Part shown: piece after piece, positions 59,315-64,000 of the stretch
How positions within the stretch are numbered: position 1 is the stretch's first letter
Layout of the letters: every line of letters starts with the position of its first letter
Origin: Kribbella steppae
Lineage (GTDB): Bacteria; Actinomycetota; Actinomycetes; Propionibacteriales; Kribbellaceae
Direction: 5' to 3'
Assembly: GCF_004342025.1 (NCBI RefSeq)
Contig: NZ_SLWN01000003.1
Location: forward strand, 310,001 to 374,000
Length of the DNA: 64,000 nt
The notes under the pieces: model-generated
Database searches by the model: none
The model's input: only the letters and a program-made list of their open reading frames with translations
Told to the model about the DNA's origin: nothing
Translations under genes and position numbers: made by a program

Positions 59315-61596
59315 TGCGGCGGCCGAGCCGGACCGAGGGTGTGATGGTCCCGAACTTCACCCTCGCGATGGTGGCGCTGCTGGCCGCGGGCGTGGCCGCG
59401 ATCGCCTTGGACAAGACGCCCGCGCTGACCGAGCTGGGCTACTGGACCGCAGCGACTGGCGTGGTCGGACTGGTGACCGCCGGGTTGCTGTTCTGGCGAC
59501 TGATGCACGGCACGCTCATCGCCACGCCGCTGTGGGTGCTGCTCGCCGGCGCAGTCGGGCTGCGGCTCGGCGCGCCAGGCGACGCGGCGGGCTGGGTGAT
59601 CGGCGGCGGCGTGCTGCTGCTGGTGACCCTGGGCCTGGTGGCGGTCAACCGCCCGGTCGGCTGCGGTCTCACTGCGGCTCTGTGGCTCGCGTACACCGGG
59701 TTCGTGCTGCATGCCCTGCCGCCGGCCGTGGAGGCGTCGGGGCGTTGGTGGCAGCTGCTCGTGGCCGCCGGCGTGGTGCTGCTCGGTACGGCGGGCTTCA
59801 TGCTGCGGTCGCGGTCCAGCTCGCGGGGCCTGCTGCGCCGCCTGGGCCGCGCCGGTCGGGTGACCGACGGTCTGGCGTCGGGGTGGGATGTGCGGCGGGT
59901 GTCGTCGGCGCGGATGCTGCGCAAGAAGGCGAAGGTCGTGCGCCCCTCGCTAGCTGAGGTGCCCGCGTGGAAGCGGCGGTTCATGCCGCTCACGCAGATC
60001 GGCGCGACCGTCGCCACGGTCGGCTGGGTCAAGGTCCGGTCGTCTGCGGAGGACCACACCCTGACGGTCGCCGGTCCGCGCGCGGGCAAGACCGGGTTGA
60101 TGATGAACCACCTGCTGGACGCGCCGGGCGCGGTGATCGCCACCTCGACCAAGACCGACATCCTCGACGTAACCCGCACTCAGCGGGTCAAGCGTGGACC
60201 GGTGTGGGTGTTCGACCCCGATGGTCTCACCGGCGACGGGTCCACGATCACGTTCGACCCGTTGACCGGTTGCACGGACCCGGGCGTGGTGATGGACCGG
60301 GCCTCGGACCTGCTCGACGGGGTCGGCGCGAAGTCCGATGACGCCGAGCACTGGCTGAACCTGGCCCGGCAGGCGTTGACGGCGCTGATGCACGCCGCCG
60401 CGCTCGGCGGCTACACGATGGCCGACGTACAGCGGTGGATCGCCCACCCCGACGACCAGGCAAGGTCCGACGCGCTGTGGGAGCTGCGCGTGGCGAACGC
60501 GACCGGGTTCGAGCAGCAGGCAATGCAGTTCTTCACCAACAACGAACGCACCCGCTCCAGCATCTCCACCACGATCATGCCTGCCTTGTCGTGGCTGTCG
60601 GTTCCGACCGCCGCCGATGCGGCGGCGCCGGGTGGGGTGCCGTTCGATGTGGAGCGGCTGCTGGCCGAGACCGGCACCGTGTACCTGCTCGGTGCGGAGG
60701 ACAAGAAGACCGCGCCGCTCGTGACGGCGCTGACTGCGCACATCGCCCGCCAGGCCAAGATCCTCGCGGTCCGTACGCCGGGTCGCCGGTTGGACCCGCA
60801 GCTGACGATGGTGCTGGACGAGGCCGCGCTGATCTGTCTGATCCCGCTGGACCGGTGGACCGGTGACTTCGGGTCCCGGGGGATCACGCTGCACATCTCC
60901 GCGCAGTCCCGTGCCCAGCTGCGGGACCGGTTCGGCGAGGCCGCGACCGGTGCGCTGCTGACCAACGTCACCACGAAGGTCGTGCTGGCCGGCACGAGCG
61001 ACGACGACGATCTGCAGTTCTGGTCCACGCTGTGCGGCGAGCGGCTGGAGCAGGTCGCGACCCGCGACCGCACCACCGGCGGGGTATCGATCAGCGACCG
61101 CCGTGTCCCGGTCCTCACCCCGGGCCAGGTCGCGCAGCTGCGCGCCGGGCAGGCGCTGATCATCACCCGCGGCATGCCGCCCGCGATCGGCCGGGTCCGC
61201 ATGGCGTGGAACCGGCGCGACCTGCGGATGGAGCGGTTCCACAACCGCCGGACCGTCCGGTGGACGACCCGCCAGGTGGCCGCACTTGAGAACCGGGTCG
61301 GTGCCCGGCTGCTCACCGACACCGCGTGGCTGCGCGACCAAATCCTGGCCCGGGTCGATCGGGCAGCCGCAGTACGGCAGCGGCTGACCGCGCCCGTCGT
61401 AGGACGGATCGCGGCACGGCTCGACGCCGCGGTGACGTGGCTGGAGGCAACTGACCCGGCGCGCGAACTCCTCGCCCGGCTGCGGCTGGCTGGCGCGATG
61501 CGCAAGGCGCGCGCCGCGCTCGCCGCCCGCGACACCAATCGGGCCGGTACGCCGGAACTCGTCGGCTCCGACGACACAGACGGAGGCCGGTCATGA
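59311..61596 (+). CDS. VirD4/TraG-like coupling ATPase for conjugation
   Basis: The protein has 761 residues from ATG 59311. About four to six N-terminal membrane helices reach residue 165. Walker A is GPRAGKT at 255-261 (Lys260) and Walker B MVLDEAA with Asp503 and Glu504. The C-terminal region has ITLHISAQSRAQLRDRFGE and LLTNVTTKVVLAGTSDDDD, like the TraG/TraD C-terminal blocks. Such proteins bring relaxase-bound or double-stranded DNA to the transfer channel. It overlaps genes on both sides, so the block is one operon. Confidence 0.9.
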   Translation: MMRRPSRTEGVMVPNFTLAMVALLAAGVAAIALDKTPALTELGYWTAATGVVGLVTAGLLFWRLMHGTLIATPLWVLLAGAVGLRLGAPGDAAGWVIGGGVLLLVTLGLVAVNRPVGCGLTAALWLAYTGFVLHALPPAVEASGRWWQLLVAAGVVLLGTAGFMLRSRSSSRGLLRRLGRAGRVTDGLASGWDVRRVSSARMLRKKAKVVRPSLAEVPAWKRRFMPLTQIGATVATVGWVKVRSSAEDHTLTVAGPRAGKTGLMMNHLLDAPGAVIATSTKTDILDVTRTQRVKRGPVWVFDPDGLTGDGSTITFDPLTGCTDPGVVMDRASDLLDGVGAKSDDAEHWLNLARQALTALMHAAALGGYTMADVQRWIAHPDDQARSDALWELRVANATGFEQQAMQFFTNNERTRSSISTTIMPALSWLSVPTAADAAAPGGVPFDVERLLAETGTVYLLGAEDKKTAPLVTALTAHIARQAKILAVRTPGRRLDPQLTMVLDEAALICLIPLDRWTGDFGSRGITLHISAQSRAQLRDRFGEAATGALLTNVTTKVVLAGTSDDDDLQFWSTLCGERLEQVATRDRTTGGVSISDRRVPVLTPGQVAQLRAGQALIITRGMPPAIGRVRMAWNRRDLRMERFHNRRTVRWTTRQVAALENRVGARLLTDTAWLRDQILARVDRAAAVRQRLTAPVVGRIAARLDAAVTWLEATDPARELLARLRLAGAMRKARAALAARDTNRAGTPELVGSDDTDGGRS

Positions 61597-62324
61597 CCGC
61601 CGAGATCAGCGGTGATCGCGGGGTGGAGTGGGTCCAGTTGTGGGACGGCCGGCGCTGGCCGGGCAGGGTCCGCAACGGCCTGCCGGAGTTCCGGTTCGGG
61701 CAGGCGCCGTCGGGGCTGTCCACGCGGCGGCAGCTGCGCGAGCGCGGCCTGTCCCCCGGTGGGCAGGAGCCGTTCGCGCGGTTGACGTGGAAGCGCGACC
61801 GCCGGTTCGCGTGGCTGTACGTGGACGATAAGGCGAAGGCGAAGCGGACCCCGAGCGACAAGCAGCTCGCCGCCGTCAACAAGGCGCTGGCCGCGCGGAA
61901 GGTATGCGCCGAGTGCGGACCGGTCGAGCAGTTCGTCCGCACGACCGACCAGCTGTGCGGTGACTGCCACGCCGCCGGCGTCACGCCGACCGCGGGCGGC
62001 ACCGCCGGGTGGCGCACCGTCCAGGCCTGGCAGGACGACGCAACCGCCGACGACGCCGGCGACACCGACGACGGCGACGACACCGGCGGCGAGGCGGCCG
62101 AGCAGGACAAGGCCACGGCGGCGGCGGACCGGGCTGCCGCCGCACTGGCCCTGACCGAGGCCCGACTGAGCACCGCCGACGCGGGGGCGGACGCTGCTCA
62201 CCGCGACGAGCAGCTTGCCCGCTGGCACGCCGACGACGAGTCAGCCCGCGCCGCCGAGCGCGCCGCGGCAGAACGGGCCGACAGCAACTACCACGCGGAC
62301 TGGGACGAGAGGGGAGTGGCCTGA
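61593..62324 (+). CDS. RRQRL-motif zinc-binding-type protein
   Basis: The protein has 243 residues from ATG 61593, overlapping the previous stop. An N-terminal part has GLPEFRFGQAPSGLSTRRQLRERGLSPGGQEP in pieces, the RRQ-L-R-RGL motif that names the family. KVCAECGP and QLCGDCHA give a CxxC-x(15-20)-CxxC zinc site at about 107-130. A very acidic stretch (DDGDDTGGEAAEQD) and an Ala-rich coiled coil end it. These proteins are common in actinobacterial conjugative elements; the role is unknown. Confidence 0.83.
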   Translation: MTAEISGDRGVEWVQLWDGRRWPGRVRNGLPEFRFGQAPSGLSTRRQLRERGLSPGGQEPFARLTWKRDRRFAWLYVDDKAKAKRTPSDKQLAAVNKALAARKVCAECGPVEQFVRTTDQLCGDCHAAGVTPTAGGTAGWRTVQAWQDDATADDAGDTDDGDDTGGEAAEQDKATAAADRAAAALALTEARLSTADAGADAAHRDEQLARWHADDESARAAERAAAERADSNYHADWDERGVA

Positions 62325-63085
62325 TGCGCTACGACGACGACAAGGACCCCGGCACCGCCGCGCTCGCGGCGGTCGCCGGGCTGGCCCGCTCAGTCGAGAC
62401 GCTGACTCGCGACGTGGCCGCGATGAAGACCGGCATGCAGCAGACCGCGTCCAAGACCGCCGTCGCCCGGCTCAACGACACCGTGGCCTCGCTCGGCAAC
62501 GCCGTCGCCTCGTTCGAGGACCTGCTGACCCGGATCGCCGCCACGCCCGCCGGCGCGCGCAAGGCGGCAGGCTCCAGCGACAGCAGCGATGTGGAGCCGG
62601 TGCGGTCCTGGCTGCGGCTGCCCGAACACGACCAGGCCGCGGTCGAGGCGGTGCTGAGCGAGCTGCTGCCGTGGATGGAGTCGGTCTATCTGCGGTACGC
62701 GACCGCCCGGGAGACGCTGCCGCCGTGCTGGCTGTGGCACCCCGAGATCGTGGAGGAACTGCTGTGGCTGATGGACGCCTGGACCGCCGCCTACGAAGGC
62801 GAGCAGGCGTCGAACAAGCTCGTCGGTGACTGGCACGACCGGCAGCGGCCCGGTGTCACCCGTCGCATCGGCGAGTACGCCCCGGCCTGCGACGTGCTCG
62901 CGCACCGCGACGCCGCCGGACAGCACGCGATCACAGTGCCGCTCGCGGCCGACGCCGACCCGTTCGTCACCTGGTGGGCCGGCGGCCGCGACGAGAACGG
63001 CCCGGCCCCGACCCCCGAGCAGATCAAGGCTGGTCGCCGTGGCGGCCTGGCCGCCGTACCCGACACCGCTGGAGGCCAGCGATGA
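62324..63085 (+). CDS. DUF4913-family protein
   Basis: The protein has 253 residues from ATG 62324, sharing its first base with the previous stop. A coiled-coil-like head (about 15-80) precedes the DUF4913 core: WLPWMESVYLRY is present as ELLPWMESVYLRYATARETLPPCWLWHPEIVEELLWLMDAWTAAY in pieces, with the conserved Trp-His-Pro-Glu. The tail holds FVTWWAGGRDENGPAPTPEQ. DUF4913 is frequent in actinobacterial mobile elements. The function is unknown. Confidence 0.85.
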   Translation: MRYDDDKDPGTAALAAVAGLARSVETLTRDVAAMKTGMQQTASKTAVARLNDTVASLGNAVASFEDLLTRIAATPAGARKAAGSSDSSDVEPVRSWLRLPEHDQAAVEAVLSELLPWMESVYLRYATARETLPPCWLWHPEIVEELLWLMDAWTAAYEGEQASNKLVGDWHDRQRPGVTRRIGEYAPACDVLAHRDAAGQHAITVPLAADADPFVTWWAGGRDENGPAPTPEQIKAGRRGGLAAVPDTAGGQR

Positions 63086-64000
63086 CCACCCTGTCCATCA
63101 ACCTGCCCGAGGTCTTCGACCCCGGCACGGTCACCTGGCCAATGATCGCCGCCGGCGTCGCCGGGCTGCTCATCCTCGCCGCCGTGCTCACTGGCTTGAT
63201 CTGGGCCGCCCGCCGGGCGGTCCGCAGCGTCACGGCCGCGGTCGTGGCCGGGCGGCTTACGACGCGACGGGTGCTGATTACGGTGGCGGTCATCGCCGCG
63301 CTCGGCGTGGCCGGGATCGGTGGCGCCCGCTCGTTCGGCGCGGTGTCGCAGAAGTTCGACAGCCCGTTGGTGCCGTTGGTTGCCGACGGCATGATCGTCG
63401 CCTGCACCGCGCTACGGCTCGCCGCCCTGACCCGAGGGTGGCGAATTCCGGCCGCGCTGGTCACCACGTACGTGTTCATCGGCGGCACCGTGTGGCTGAA
63501 CATCGACACCGCCCACGGCATCGCCGACGCCGTCGCGCACGCGCTCGCGCCCCTCGCCTACGCGGTACTGGTCGAGATGCTCGCCCATCTCCTGCGGCTG
63601 CACCTGCGGCTCGCGCAGCCCGCTAAGCCGCGACTGTCGGCGCTGACCTGGATCACCTCCCCGGTGATCACCACCCGCGTGTGGCTGCACCTGTCACGCA
63701 CAGGCAGCGACGACCCGGTCGCCGCGCGGGCGCTGGTCCAGCAGGTGATCCGGATGGCGTCGCGGCTCGCGACGCTGTGCCCGAGCCGCAAGCTGTGGCC
63801 ACTCGATGCCCCACGGGCAGCCCGGACGGCTGCGCTACAGACGATCCGCGACGGGCTGCTCTCGGCCGGCGAACTGGCCTCGCTGCTTCCGGCCGGTGGA
63901 CGGGTGACGCCTGGCGAGCTGCTCGCGCTGGTCGATTCCGCCGCGCTCGGCCTGACTGCCCCGATCACGCCGGACGAGTCCGTAGGCACAGCTGATGTGC
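63082..64000 (+). CDS. DUF2637-like membrane protein, cut by the window edge
   Basis: Open from ATG 63082, which overlaps the previous stop, to the last base; 306 residues are visible and no stop is reached. Membrane helices are at about 21-42, 66-82, 100-112, 124-140 and 150-170. WLNIDTAHGIADAVAHALAPLAYAVLVEMLAH is typical of DUF2637/SpdB-like proteins of actinobacterial plasmids. A soluble tail with VAARALVQQVIRMASRLATLCP and GELLALVDSAALGL follows, as in winged DUF2637 fusions. SpdB-like proteins help the spread of elements along mycelium; that role is inferred. Confidence 0.75.
   Translation, partial: MTTLSINLPEVFDPGTVTWPMIAAGVAGLLILAAVLTGLIWAARRAVRSVTAAVVAGRLTTRRVLITVAVIAALGVAGIGGARSFGAVSQKFDSPLVPLVADGMIVACTALRLAALTRGWRIPAALVTTYVFIGGTVWLNIDTAHGIADAVAHALAPLAYAVLVEMLAHLLRLHLRLAQPAKPRLSALTWITSPVITTRVWLHLSRTGSDDPVAARALVQQVIRMASRLATLCPSRKLWPLDAPRAARTAALQTIRDGLLSAGELASLLPAGGRVTPGELLALVDSAALGLTAPITPDESVGTADV

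Larger units (their letters stand above)
52560..64000 (+). mobile_element. Integrative and conjugative element in tRNA-Thr(TGT), left part
   Basis: The region begins at the tRNA 3' end and holds an integrase, cargo, an excisionase-like protein, a coupling ATPase and four family types (PycTM-like, RRQRL zinc, DUF4913, DUF2637-like) that mark actinobacterial conjugative elements. GTAC is rarer here (4 copies in 59041-60060) than in a chromosomal sample (9 in 1021-1900), in line with foreign origin. Neither the relaxase or replication gene nor attR is in view, so the element continues to the right. Confidence 0.9.

Noticed and set aside
59950..62228. Long antisense frames under the coupling ATPase
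   Set aside because: They have no family motifs and oppose a frame with Walker A and B and membrane helices.

Overview
The window is about 70% G+C chromosomal DNA from a soil-type actinobacterium. GTG starts, GC-rich third codon positions, an orphan MsiK-type sugar ATPase, a MalR/Reg1-type LacI regulator, snapalysin, SoxR without SoxS and many secreted multidomain enzymes all fit the Nocardioidaceae/Kribbellaceae-Streptomyces range. The very frequent tetramer GTAC makes me think of Kribbella, but that genus call is an inference.

Layout. 1-4.9 kb: the end of an ABC exporter ATPase with its permease, a YfhO-like membrane protein and a GtrB-like glycosyltransferase. 4.9-7.3 kb: a sugar-uptake control unit, with an MsiK-like ATPase transcribed away from a MalR-like repressor and a cluster of CTTGCAG boxes between them. 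7.4-15.8 kb: snapalysin, SoxR, a DEAD-box helicase with a long leader, a SelA-like PLP enzyme and a secreted penicillin-acylase/discoidin protein. 15.8-30 kb: a YbjQ protein, a GH1 beta-glucosidase with an MFS carrier, more MFS carriers, an aminotransferase, EVE and gamma-carbonic-anhydrase proteins, an HD protein, a cupin, and a TetR/DHA2 exporter pair followed by a GNAT. 30-41 kb: a frameshifted serine hydrolase, two large secreted carbohydrate-active proteins (PQQ-type dehydrogenase with PKD, discoidin and ricin modules; GH43-like), a TetR/molybdo-oxidoreductase/DUF2867 cassette between 35-bp direct repeats, a GH13 alpha-glucosidase and a META lipoprotein. 41-52.4 kb: a UvrC-like GIY-YIG protein, an ArsR-type regulator coupled to two paralogous lipoproteins, a TrmH methyltransferase, ACT, DUF4287 and GAF-ANTAR proteins, a TetR regulator, a PLP decarboxylase and two MFS carriers.

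52.5 kb to the right edge: the left part of an integrative and conjugative element. A tRNA-Thr(UGU) gene is followed at once by a tyrosine integrase carrying a Cys/His-rich insert. Next come three genes of unknown function, the last with eleven 8-residue Gly-rich repeats. Then come a divergently transcribed HTH-sensor/epimerase pair, an excisionase-like HTH protein behind a 25-bp palindrome, and a conjugation block whose genes overlap or abut: a PycTM-like membrane protein, a VirD4/TraG-like coupling ATPase, an RRQRL-type zinc protein, DUF4913 and DUF2637-like proteins. The far end of the element is outside the window.

The strongest candidates for undescribed biology are the three-gene Gly-rich-repeat module (54.3-55.6 kb), the HTH-sensor/epimerase pair with its palindrome (56-57.9 kb), the PycTM-like protein that has no cyclase beside it, and the repeat-bounded molybdo-oxidoreductase cassette (36.6-38.8 kb).
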